DNA of 64,000 bases, taken from Arenicellales bacterium. Lineage in GTDB: Bacteria > Pseudomonadota > Gammaproteobacteria > Arenicellales > JAHEKD01. Below, piece by piece: positions 54,894 through 61,354 of the stretch. The stretch lies in assembly GCA_028284225.1 (NCBI GenBank), contig JANQSD010000019.1, forward strand, positions 1 to 64,000, given 5' to 3'. How positions within the stretch are numbered: position 1 is the first letter of the stretch; every line of letters starts with the position of its first letter. The translations under genes and the position numbers were made by a program. The notes under the pieces are model-generated. The model was not told the origin of the DNA, did no database searches, and saw only the letters and a program-made list of their open reading frames with translations.

Positions 54894-55197
54894 ACCCCAT
54901 GCAATAGCTCATCTCTCTTCAATTGCTCGCTGTGGGGCAAAAACCCGAAAAGGCACTCCATGCCTTAACCCGGTCATGAAAAACGGACGGTGCCGCTTAC
55001 ACGGCGGCAAATCAACGGGCCCACGTACACCTGAGGGATTAGCTCGGTGTGGCAACTGGAAGCATGGGCAATACTCCAAAGCTGAGCGACAACGGCGAAA
55101 GATGATTAATGATCTTTGCCTTGAAGCTCGATCCGTCATTAGTCAGATTCAAATCAATAATGGTAAGTTTACGCAAATAAAGACAAGGTTTAAATGA
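54883..55197 (+). CDS. HGGxSTGP zinc-motif protein
   Basis: A 104-residue protein. It has ARCGAKTRKGTPCLNP, then NGRCRLHGGKSTGPRTPEG, with Cys and His in zinc-binding spacing and the strongly conserved HGG.STGPRTPEG loop of small phage- and island-associated proteins. Its function is unproven; similar proteins often lie next to small-terminase genes. GGGGGG precedes the ATG at 54883, which overlaps the previous gene's end. The same frame is open upstream, but the start at 54883 is best supported. Confidence 0.75.
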   Translation: MLDKPHAIAHLSSIARCGAKTRKGTPCLNPVMKNGRCRLHGGKSTGPRTPEGLARCGNWKHGQYSKAERQRRKMINDLCLEARSVISQIQINNGKFTQIKTRFK

Positions 55198-55212
55198 TTG
55201 AGGTGATTTAAG

Positions 55213-55488
55213 TTGAAGAAACATAGATTAACTCCGCGCCAGAAATTATTCGTTGAGTATTGCCGATTAGTTCATACCTATCCTACTCAGACTGATGCCT
55301 ATATTGCCGTATATAAACCCAAAGGTTCAAGACGTACTGCAACTGCTAGCGCCTCACGGATTGCAAACAAACCCAGTGTTCGTGCTTACTCTGATCAGCT
55401 ATGGGCAATCGATGAACAAAGACGAATCGAAAGAGAAGACGCTGAACACCGACGATTCAGAGAGAGTTTAGGCATTGAATTGGACTAA
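55213..55488 (+). CDS. Small-terminase-like DNA-binding protein
   Basis: A 91-residue protein. LTPRQKLFVEYCRL, then TDAYIAVYKPKGSRRTATAS and ASRIANKPSVRAYSDQLW match the N-terminal helix-turn-helix of phage small terminases (Terminase_2 type: L..KQ..F..EY....N.T.AYI.AGY). It is shorter than typical full TerS proteins and no large terminase follows. In phage satellites, small terminases redirect helper packaging to the satellite. That role is inferred. The TTG start follows GAGGTG. Confidence 0.65.
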   Translation: MKKHRLTPRQKLFVEYCRLVHTYPTQTDAYIAVYKPKGSRRTATASASRIANKPSVRAYSDQLWAIDEQRRIEREDAEHRRFRESLGIELD

Positions 55489-55600
55489 AAAATCACAACA
55501 AACCTACATGAAAACCTGACAAAACCTGACACCTCTTTATATAAATTGACTTCGGAAAAACCTTGCTGATAATTGATATTTTTAATCTTGATTACTTTCA

Positions 55601-56170
55601 ATGGAACTCACATTATCAACTGATCGATTAATTCTACGACCACTCTGTGACGATGATTTAGACTTGGCTATCGAGTTATTCACTGACCCAGATGTTGTGC
55701 GTTATGTCGGAAAGCTTTTAACTGTAGAAGAAGTTAAGGACTTGATGAAAGATTCCGTAAAAAGATGCGCTGATGGATGTATCGGGATTTGGTGTGTGAT
55801 AGATCGACAAACGTCTGAAAAAATTGGCTCTGGTGTGTTATTACCAATGCCTATAGAGGAAGATGATACAAACTGGGATTTAGTTGAAGGACCGGACATC
55901 CCAAACTGTGATATTGAAGTTGGTTACATGCTGAAAAAATCAGCCTGGGGGAAAGGATTTGCAACGGAAATCTGCAAGGAATTATTGCAGTTTGCGTTTA
56001 CACAAACTGCCCTCATAGAAGTAGTCGCTACGTTTAACGATGATAACGTTAACTCTCGAAATGTACTATTGAAATGCGGCCTTAAAGATATGGGTAGATG
56101 GCAAGCTTATGGCGAAGATTCACCCTGCTTTCGTATTACCAAGCAACAATGGCTTTCAGAAAATAGATAA
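55601..56170 (+). CDS. GNAT-family acetyltransferase (RimJ/RimL-like)
   Basis: A 189-residue protein with LSTDRLILRPLCDDDLDLAI near the start, EVGYMLKKSAWGKGFATEIC (acetyl-CoA-binding loop) and NVNSRNVLLKCGLKDMGRW near 145, the usual GNAT layout of the ribosomal-protein-acetyltransferase group. Substrate unknown; protein N-terminal or small-molecule acetylation are both possible. It is cargo in the element, 112 bases after the terminase-like gene. Codon use looks more AT-rich than the host genes. Confidence 0.88.
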   Translation: MELTLSTDRLILRPLCDDDLDLAIELFTDPDVVRYVGKLLTVEEVKDLMKDSVKRCADGCIGIWCVIDRQTSEKIGSGVLLPMPIEEDDTNWDLVEGPDIPNCDIEVGYMLKKSAWGKGFATEICKELLQFAFTQTALIEVVATFNDDNVNSRNVLLKCGLKDMGRWQAYGEDSPCFRITKQQWLSENR

Positions 56171-56357
56171 AGCAATTTATTGATGTTGATAAAACTACTT
56201 TTTACAAAATATATGGTTATTGTCATGGAGTGCTAGAGGCTAAAGACATTCACGACACATTTCCTCAAGAAAATCGAACCAGAGATATTTATAGTTATTT
56301 AATCTGACTGCGTTACAACCCTCTCCCCTTCCGGCGTTTCTTTAAGTTGCTCTTTTA

Positions 56358-56579
56358 TTAACGGCTGCTTTTGTTTTCGATTGATTCAGTAATTAGTTTT
56401 TCAAAACGCGACTCGGGTATTGCGGCAATTTTTTCGCATCTGTTAGCTTCGCTAGTGGATATGCCAGATTGTTGAAGGACTTGCGTTTTGGACTTCCCAC
56501 TGTCGGGAAGTGCGTTATATTGATTTCCTTGTTTATCAATTTCCCTGCTCAGCTCACCAATTCGGCAAATAGCTCTAAA
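56358..56579 (-). pseudogene. Fragment of a phage/plasmid-type helix-turn-helix protein
   Basis: The minus strand reads RAICRIGELSREIDKQGNQY, then TQVLQQSGISTSEANRCEKI and AAIPESRFEKLI before a TAA. This matches the C-terminal part of a helix-turn-helix protein family on phages and plasmids (RIGEIS.EL...GIS...A.RYE.IA.IPE..FE). No start or N-terminal part remains. It lies in the otherwise gene-free 404-bp stretch between the GNAT gene and the next minus-strand gene. Confidence 0.6.
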
Positions 56580-56931
56580 CTTCAGTCTTTACAATTTCTA
56601 CTGTCTCATATCCATTGATGGTAACTTGGTCATAAACATCACAATTTAGCAAAGCCTTCACGTACCCTACAGGCTTGGGCGTTACTACCGGATTCCAGAC
56701 TCCAGGCTCTTGGTCAAAGACAAGATTCAATATGAGTATTCTAGGGTTTATACCTGGTCGCGCCTCTACTAAACGTGGATGGGCGCCAGGATTGGGAGCA
56801 TCTACTGTACCTAGAACTGAAAGTAACGATAATTTGATTCGCGAAAAATGTACGCACTCAGCAGCAAATTTTTTGCTTTCGGCAAAAGTTCTATAGTCAG
56901 CAGATTGGATAAGGTTATTGTGAAATTCCAT
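56575..56931 (-). CDS. Hypothetical protein of the element
   Basis: A 118-residue protein, starting MEFHNNLIQSADYRTFAESK. The ATG at 56931 has AAGGAG seven bases upstream; an upstream ATG at 57003 lacks support. It has repeated Pro-rich turns (GVWNPVVTPKPVGYV) and ends NGYETVEIVKTEV. I recognise no family. It could be an antitoxin, effector or structural protein; there is no basis to choose. It overlaps the pseudogene fragment by five bases. Confidence 0.55.
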   Translation of the reverse strand: MEFHNNLIQSADYRTFAESKKFAAECVHFSRIKLSLLSVLGTVDAPNPGAHPRLVEARPGINPRILILNLVFDQEPGVWNPVVTPKPVGYVKALLNCDVYDQVTINGYETVEIVKTEV

Positions 56932-57037
56932 AATTTTTCTCCTTGTTTGTTTTAATACTGGCTTGTTCAATAAAATATTAGAACTGAAAACCTGATTGAA
57001 CAATATGTCTTTAGTGATATGAAGTAGTTGCTATCAG

Positions 57038-57250
57038 AGAAGGCATTTAACCGAATCACAACGTTCAATGGTCGCGGCTAAGATTGCGAATATGGAATCT
57101 GGTGATCGAACTGACTTGGAACCTACTGCAAATTTGCAGAAGGTCAGCAGAAAAGAAGCCGCAGTCCAACTTAACGTATCAGAACGCAGTGTTAATACTG
57201 CCAAAAAAGTTCTGAGATTGGGATTTGTATCAACCCGATTATTTATTTAA
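57038..57250 (+). pseudogene. Fragment of a ParB-like/phage DNA-binding protein
   Basis: The plus strand reads RRHLTESQRSMVAAKIANM then DLEPTANLQKVSRKEAAVQL and NVSERSVNTAKKVL, matching the central region of phage/plasmid ParB-like proteins (RRHL.ESQRA.VAA..A......A..LNVS.RSV..AK.V). A TGA lies just upstream in frame and the sequence stops at 57250, so it is a remnant. It and the minus-strand fragment at 56358 suggest a decayed module. Confidence 0.65.
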
Positions 57251-57281
57251 CATTACTAAAGGTATCTAAAATTGAATCATT

Positions 57282-57830
57282 ATGTTGACATATATTGTTG
57301 TGATTTTGAGTGGTGTTACCGCGATATTAGCTTTTTGGATTAGTTCAAATAAAAACCTGTCATTAAACAAGTGGGGCAAATTGTTAACGACAATAATTAT
57401 ATTTCAAACTGGCTTTAGTGCGTACAACCTTTGGTTGAAAGATAAAGAGTTGTTAGCGTACTCAACAAAGCAACTAAGAGTGTTATGGGTAGATGACCAT
57501 CATCCATCCAAAGAATTATTTTCCAAAATTGAGGAGGTTGGTGGATTTGTTTCCTATGCCAGTACAAATTTTGATGCCTTAGAATTGATAAAGAATCATC
57601 AGTTCACACACATTGTAACTGATAATTACCGAGTTGGCTTTGACGGAAAAAATGCTGGCTATGATCTCATTCAAGCACTTAAGAATCATGAAATTAGCAT
57701 ACCTGTGTTGATGTTATCAGATACTGTTGAGAACTTTGACGAAAGCAACATTGATGAACATGGATTTGTTGTATCGAATAACTCAACAGAAATACTGAGT
57801 CAATTACTTCGTTGGAAAGGACAAAAGTAG
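57282..57830 (+). CDS. Membrane-anchored response-regulator receiver domain protein
   Basis: A 182-residue protein. Two N-terminal hydrophobic segments (about 2-20 and 33-52) anchor a receiver (REC) domain: LRVLWVDDHHPSKE with the acidic pair Asp71-Asp72, phosphoacceptor-like Asp114 in IVTDNYRV, and Ser146 in LMLSD. The usual late Lys is not evident (VVSNNS). A membrane-bound REC without a kinase or output domain is unusual. It may act as a sensor sink or be part of a defence or regulatory system. No kinase gene is nearby. Confidence 0.7.
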   Translation: MLTYIVVILSGVTAILAFWISSNKNLSLNKWGKLLTTIIIFQTGFSAYNLWLKDKELLAYSTKQLRVLWVDDHHPSKELFSKIEEVGGFVSYASTNFDALELIKNHQFTHIVTDNYRVGFDGKNAGYDLIQALKNHEISIPVLMLSDTVENFDESNIDEHGFVVSNNSTEILSQLLRWKGQK

Positions 57831-57831
57831 T

Positions 57832-58020
57832 TTACGACTTGCTCGCTCTATCCAGAGTACCTCTAACCCAGGCACTAAACGTCTTACCTGACTTCTCAGC
57901 GGCGGCTTTATAGCTTTCTAATTGATCGGGAGTTACCCTTACCCTTGGAATAGTGACTGAGGCAGGATTAGCAATAGTTGGTCTGCCAGGTTTACGCTTT
58001 ACTTCTACCTTTTTGCTCAT
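57832..58020 (-). CDS. Ribbon-helix-helix (Arc/CopG-type) regulator
   Basis: A 62-residue protein starting MSKKVEVKRKPGRPTIANPA, then ASVTIPRVRVTPDQLESYKA and AAEKSGKTFSAWVRGTLDRA, a ribbon-helix-helix fold. ATG at 58020 is used; a longer start at 58050 would add ten residues. It is divergent from the plus-strand five-gene cluster, and two TGTAGCYACA palindromes lie in the shared region. It likely represses that cluster and itself. Confidence 0.82.
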   Translation of the reverse strand: MSKKVEVKRKPGRPTIANPASVTIPRVRVTPDQLESYKAAAEKSGKTFSAWVRGTLDRASKS

Positions 58021-58039
58021 GGTAGTAATTATATATAAA

Positions 58040-58049
58040 TGTAGCCACA
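58040..58049. promoter_or_regulatory. Operator site 1 (TGTAGCCACA)
   Basis: TGTAGCCACA differs by one base from the perfect palindrome at 58074-58083. It lies 20 bases ahead of the ribbon-helix-helix start, in the likely promoter zone of that gene. Paired short palindromes suit binding by dimers of this regulator family. Confidence 0.5.
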
Positions 58050-58056
58050 AATACTA

Positions 58057-58085
58057 TTGACAATTTTAAATAATGTAGCTACAAT
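58057..58085 (+). promoter_or_regulatory. Consensus sigma-70 promoter with overlapping operator
   Basis: TTGACA (58057-58062), exactly 17 bases, then TACAAT (58080-58085). The perfect palindrome TGTAGCTACA (58074-58083) overlaps the -10, so a bound regulator would block RNA polymerase. It should drive the SH3-like gene at 58161 and the cluster behind it. Confidence 0.75.
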
Positions 58086-58160
58086 ATTATTCATAGCTTG
58101 AAGGGGCGGCAACCCCAACAAGCTACTAACCAAACTATTAACTACAACGGAGTTAACAGC

Positions 58161-58781
58161 ATGGCTACAGACCATTATACAAATCTAATCGAGCAACTTA
58201 AATCTATTCCTCGTGGTAATTCTGAGGGCGCTAACGAGCGTGGTAAGAATCAAGCGATTCAATACGTCACCAATTCAGACCTGTCTGACAATGAAAAGCA
58301 AAGCATTATTCAGGCAATAGTTAAATCAGCCAACCCTTCTGGCTGGTACACGGTGAATAATGGCGTTAATGCTGCTATCGAAACCCTAAACACCCTGAGA
58401 GCTAATATAACGGCTTCAGAGCAACGTTCGTCTGAAACCAACGGCAAACCATTAATACGCAAACGAAATGATAATAATGCGCTTACGCATCATCAAAGCA
58501 TTTCAACAACCTTCAACAGACGCAACCTAAAGAACCTTGTATCTGACGGTAAAATCTTCTCCGTTGAGTTTGTTAAACGCTCTACAGGTGAACTTAGAAC
58601 CATGACCGCCCGGTTAGGTGTTAGAAAACATTTACAGGGTAGCAAGAAAGCCTTCAATCCGGCGCAGCATAATCTTTTAACTGTGTTTGACATGGACGCT
58701 AAAGGCTATCGGTCAATCCCAGTCGAAGCCATACAAGGGCTTACAGTCGGTGGTCAGACCTTTGATTTTGCGAGGGTGTAA
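58161..58781 (+). CDS. Element protein with C-terminal SH3-like barrel
   Basis: A 206-residue protein starting MATDHYTNLIEQLKSIPRGN; CGGAG precedes the ATG. The N-terminal half is helical. The C-terminal part VEFVKRSTGELRTMTARLGV, then RKHLQGSKKAFNPAQHNLLT and VFDMDAKGYRSIPVEAI, resembles small SH3-fold proteins common on mobile elements. Function unknown. It is the first gene behind the TTGACA/TACAAT promoter and starts a tightly packed run of five. Confidence 0.65.
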   Translation: MATDHYTNLIEQLKSIPRGNSEGANERGKNQAIQYVTNSDLSDNEKQSIIQAIVKSANPSGWYTVNNGVNAAIETLNTLRANITASEQRSSETNGKPLIRKRNDNNALTHHQSISTTFNRRNLKNLVSDGKIFSVEFVKRSTGELRTMTARLGVRKHLQGSKKAFNPAQHNLLTVFDMDAKGYRSIPVEAIQGLTVGGQTFDFARV

Positions 58782-58783
58782 TT

Positions 58784-59011
58784 ATGAGTGAGGTAATACA
58801 AAACCCTGTCCCCAAAAACGTCATTCGGCTTGTAAGTTCGAAGCCTAACAAGACTAAGAAACAATCCGGCGACCTGGATTTAGAAATTCACTATGCGCTA
58901 ATGGCGATCCACAACATCAGCAAAGAATCGTTAAAGCAGCAATTAACCGCCATCATTGCTGATGAATTAAGGGTACGAGTAGCCGCTGATCTTAGACGGT
59001 TGGGGGTTTGA
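58784..59011 (+). CDS. Hypothetical small protein (cluster gene 2)
   Basis: A 75-residue protein. It starts MSEVIQNPVPKNVIRLVSSK, then a basic stretch, and ends as a helical segment (EIHYALMAIHNISKESLKQQ). It has no recognised domain. It starts two bases after the previous stop, so it is in the same transcript. Its N-terminal NVI pattern recurs in the next two genes (GNVIKF, SNVITF), which suggests related short N-terminal peptides. Confidence 0.55.
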   Translation: MSEVIQNPVPKNVIRLVSSKPNKTKKQSGDLDLEIHYALMAIHNISKESLKQQLTAIIADELRVRVAADLRRLGV

Positions 59012-59013
59012 TT

Positions 59014-59229
59014 ATGGGTAATGTAATCAAATTCAAAGATCGCACTCGATTGAAGGGCAAGCCCAAGAAAAAAACCAATAACAACCAGAGCCTAACCAGG
59101 TCACTAAACAAACTCCATGATGCAATTGAAGCTATTCCAGACGAATCAATACAAATGCAATTTATGGAGCCGTGGCTTGACGTTTCTAATACCCATATCA
59201 GAAACAAATTCAAGGTAGGTGAGTTATGA
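59014..59229 (+). CDS. Hypothetical small protein (cluster gene 3)
   Basis: A 71-residue protein starting MGNVIKFKDRTRLKGKPKKK, rich in Lys and Asn, then helical (LTRSLNKLHDAIEAIPDESI). The NVIKF motif recurs in gene 4. A TTG two codons upstream is in frame; ATG is preferred. It is coupled to both neighbours. Confidence 0.55.
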   Translation: MGNVIKFKDRTRLKGKPKKKTNNNQSLTRSLNKLHDAIEAIPDESIQMQFMEPWLDVSNTHIRNKFKVGEL

Positions 59230-59447
59230 GCAATGTTATTACCTTCGATAAGCGCAAAAAGCCAATAAGAAAACCGCCTACACAGCCGCAAGGTGGTCAA
59301 CCAACAGTATTATCGGGCATTTACAAAATGCGAGGTATTGTAGAACAGATTTCAGCTCAAGACAGGCAGACAGCCCATGTTTTAGCTCAAGCCTTAGATA
59401 GCGCCGCAGCGTCCTACTTGGCCCGATTTATGGGAGGTACGACATGA
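59226..59447 (+). CDS. Hypothetical small protein (cluster gene 4)
   Basis: A 73-residue protein starting MSNVITFDKRKKPIRKPPTQ. A basic N-terminus is followed by a helical region (LSGIYKMRGIVEQISAQDRQ) and AQALDSAAASYLARFMGG. It overlaps gene 3 by four bases (ATGA) and gene 5 by four bases. No family is recognised. Confidence 0.55.
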   Translation: MSNVITFDKRKKPIRKPPTQPQGGQPTVLSGIYKMRGIVEQISAQDRQTAHVLAQALDSAAASYLARFMGGTT

Positions 59448-59731
59448 CCATTCAATTTGAGGCTATCCCAAATGTTGAGCAAATCGAACAGAAGTTCATG
59501 CAAGAATTGGCTAACGGTGAAGGTGGTGTCACTCGGCGAGTTGCATTGACTGTTTTAAGTCAACCCTCAGAGTATTACTACAATCAAGCTATGGACGACG
59601 AAACCAGACAAGCGTTTTTATCAAGCATCGATTCTATGACCGTTTATATTGACCTAATGAAACTCCATCTTGAAATGATGGAAGCGGCAAGGGCTAGAGT
59701 GTTCGCAGTAATGAAGTATCATTTTGGTTGA
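59444..59731 (+). CDS. Hypothetical small protein (cluster gene 5)
   Basis: A 95-residue protein starting MTIQFEAIPNVEQIEQKFMQ. The sequence GGVTRRVALTVLSQPSEYYY and the helical end MDDETRQAFLSSIDSMTVYI show no known domain. It is the last gene of the ATGA-coupled cluster. The ribbon-helix-helix regulator is the likely controller. Confidence 0.55.
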   Translation: MTIQFEAIPNVEQIEQKFMQELANGEGGVTRRVALTVLSQPSEYYYNQAMDDETRQAFLSSIDSMTVYIDLMKLHLEMMEAARARVFAVMKYHFG

Positions 59732-59830
59732 TGGACTGTAGTTTTCTAGAGATAGTTTCTTCAGAAATTTCAGTATAAAAAATCGAAATCATGATTCTAT
59801 ATAATTCGTTGTTAGTTGGATTATAAGTTG

Positions 59831-60973
59831 CTAGTTCATCCTAAATTTCCTGCGAATAGCCAATACGAATAGCGTTACAGGAATTATGCTTAGTAAGGAT
59901 TGAATCAGACATTGAATCTGGATAAAGAGAATGCTTGCGCCCCCAAATAACTTGATAATAGATTCAACACCATTTATGGACCAAATGTTAAATGGCTTAA
60001 CGATTTGTCTGATCGTAAACTGGATAGTCTCGATAAAATTAGACCTAAAGTCATCAGGTGACTTGAATACATCAACTGAAAATATTTGGAATGAATAAAC
60101 GAAGAAAAATACTAATGTTAATAGTCCAAGCACAATAATAGGTCTAATTATGCTTTGCCCATAATCAGAGGTTTTCTCGTAAGCAAAAGAAGTGATTTTT
60201 TCACTAATTTTTGTATCATGGTGAAAATATTTGCTTTTTTGCTCCAAAGCATAAAACATAGCTTCTTCTGTTGTTGATCGTTGTTCACCCATTTTTAATT
60301 TCAGTGTACGATAATTTCGCGTAGCGAAACTACTTTTCACATCAATAAATTGGCACCGGTCAAAATTTGTATCAGAATGCAACTCACATTGATGGAAGTT
60401 TGGAGCAATCCCAAAGATAGCATCCTCAAAAGATGTTGAGTTTGAAAATACGACATTGATAAAATTTGCTTGCTTTGAAAATTGAGATTTCCTGAAAACT
60501 GCAAAACGAGAAAATGATGAATTGATAAAACTTGCAAAATTATAAAACTGCGTGTCATTAAAATATGTGTGACTCATGAAATTGATCATACTAAAAAAAG
60601 CTTCTGAGGAAAAAGTTGAGTGACTGAAATTAGCAACTCCAGTGAATTTAGCTCCACTGAAACTAGCAACGCCTGAAAACACCGTACTTTTGAAATATAC
60701 AGGCTTGGTGAAATGAGTTTCTTTAAAATGCACATCGCATGCAAATTCAAAATTTGAAAACTTTGAAGTTTCTATTGTACATTTTGAAAAATCTATGAAT
60801 GGGTTTTTAATATTATTTTCCTTAATAAATGATTCAAACTTATTATTCCAATCATTCCATTTTTCAACACCAAGTTTAACACGGTGCAAATGTTCTTTTG
60901 CTATCTCCTCTTGATCTCCTGGATGATCAATGGCATAGCGGTGAGTATAACGTTCAAATTCTTTTCCTGACAT
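59831..60973 (-). CDS. Pentapeptide-repeat membrane protein
   Basis: A 380-residue protein. Residues about 60-210 contain degenerate pentapeptide repeats (A(D/N)LXX-like: FKSTVFSGVASFSGAKFTGV, ANFSHSTFSSEAFF). After a linker, about 270-290 is a membrane helix (IIVLGLLTLVFFFVYSFQIF), followed by IIKLFGGASILFIQ and SLLSIIPVTLFVLAIRRKFR, so two or three membrane segments. The architecture resembles pentapeptide/channel-like proteins, some linked to phage defence. Its right-end position beside attR fits cargo. Transport or defence function is unproven. Confidence 0.75.
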   Translation of the reverse strand: MSGKEFERYTHRYAIDHPGDQEEIAKEHLHRVKLGVEKWNDWNNKFESFIKENNIKNPFIDFSKCTIETSKFSNFEFACDVHFKETHFTKPVYFKSTVFSGVASFSGAKFTGVANFSHSTFSSEAFFSMINFMSHTYFNDTQFYNFASFINSSFSRFAVFRKSQFSKQANFINVVFSNSTSFEDAIFGIAPNFHQCELHSDTNFDRCQFIDVKSSFATRNYRTLKLKMGEQRSTTEEAMFYALEQKSKYFHHDTKISEKITSFAYEKTSDYGQSIIRPIIVLGLLTLVFFFVYSFQIFSVDVFKSPDDFRSNFIETIQFTIRQIVKPFNIWSINGVESIIKLFGGASILFIQIQCLIQSLLSIIPVTLFVLAIRRKFRMN

Positions 60974-61153
60974 ATCGGATAGCCTTTGTTCATTTTTTAG
61001 AACTATAGTTTATTTCACAGTTTATAAAGGTTGGGAGCGTTTAGGTATTTATTCTTGCCGCGTCCAGCACATCAAGCTATTGATAAACTTCCATATTCAG
61101 ACTCATTCTTCTCTAGCCAGTAGGAAATAATTCAAATCGCTTGAAATTTCGAT

Positions 61154-61169
61154 GACACACTCTTGCCAC
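61154..61169. repeat. GACACACTCTTGCCAC subterminal repeat (right)
   Basis: The 16-base sequence is identical and in the same orientation at 49363-49378 near attL. The two copies lie 68 bases and 107 bases from the core repeats. They look like arm-type integrase sites. A related ATGACACAC half is present in reverse at 50037-50045. Confidence 0.55.
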
Positions 61170-61276
61170 ACTAGCAGATAAAAAAGAGCGAAAACCCACA
61201 AGAATTAGCAATAATTACATACCTCTAATCCATTGATTTTATTGCTGTAGGTTGTTGTAGATTGCTGTATTCGTCA

Positions 61277-61325
61277 GACTTTTAATCAGGTGGTCGGGCG
61301 TTCGAGTCGCCCACGGCCCACCAAT
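61277..61325. repeat. attR: 49-bp direct repeat, second copy
   Basis: Identical to 49247-49295. It represents the original 3-prime end of the host tRNA-Lys gene, displaced by integration. Upstream lies a triple TTGCTGTA/TTGTTGTA/TTGCTGTA repeat (61240-61270), possibly further integrase sites. The 60974-61378 gap holds no gene. Confidence 0.95.
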
Positions 61326-61354
61326 AAAATCAATGACTTACGTACATTTTCTGA

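Larger units (their letters stand above)
49247..61325 (+). mobile_element. 12.1-kb tRNA-Lys integrative element, phage-satellite-like
   Basis: The element is bounded by the 49-bp repeats at 49247 and 61277. An integrase gene lies 0.86 kb inside the tRNA end. Inside are regulator and winged-helix genes, a PC4-like protein, a nuclease, a small-terminase-like protein and accessory genes at the right end. No capsid, portal, tail, large terminase, relaxase or type IV secretion genes were found. Size and gene content resemble phage-satellite islands of the PICI or P4 style or a mobilizable genomic island. The satellite assignment is inference and depends mainly on the terminase-like gene. Confidence 0.85.
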
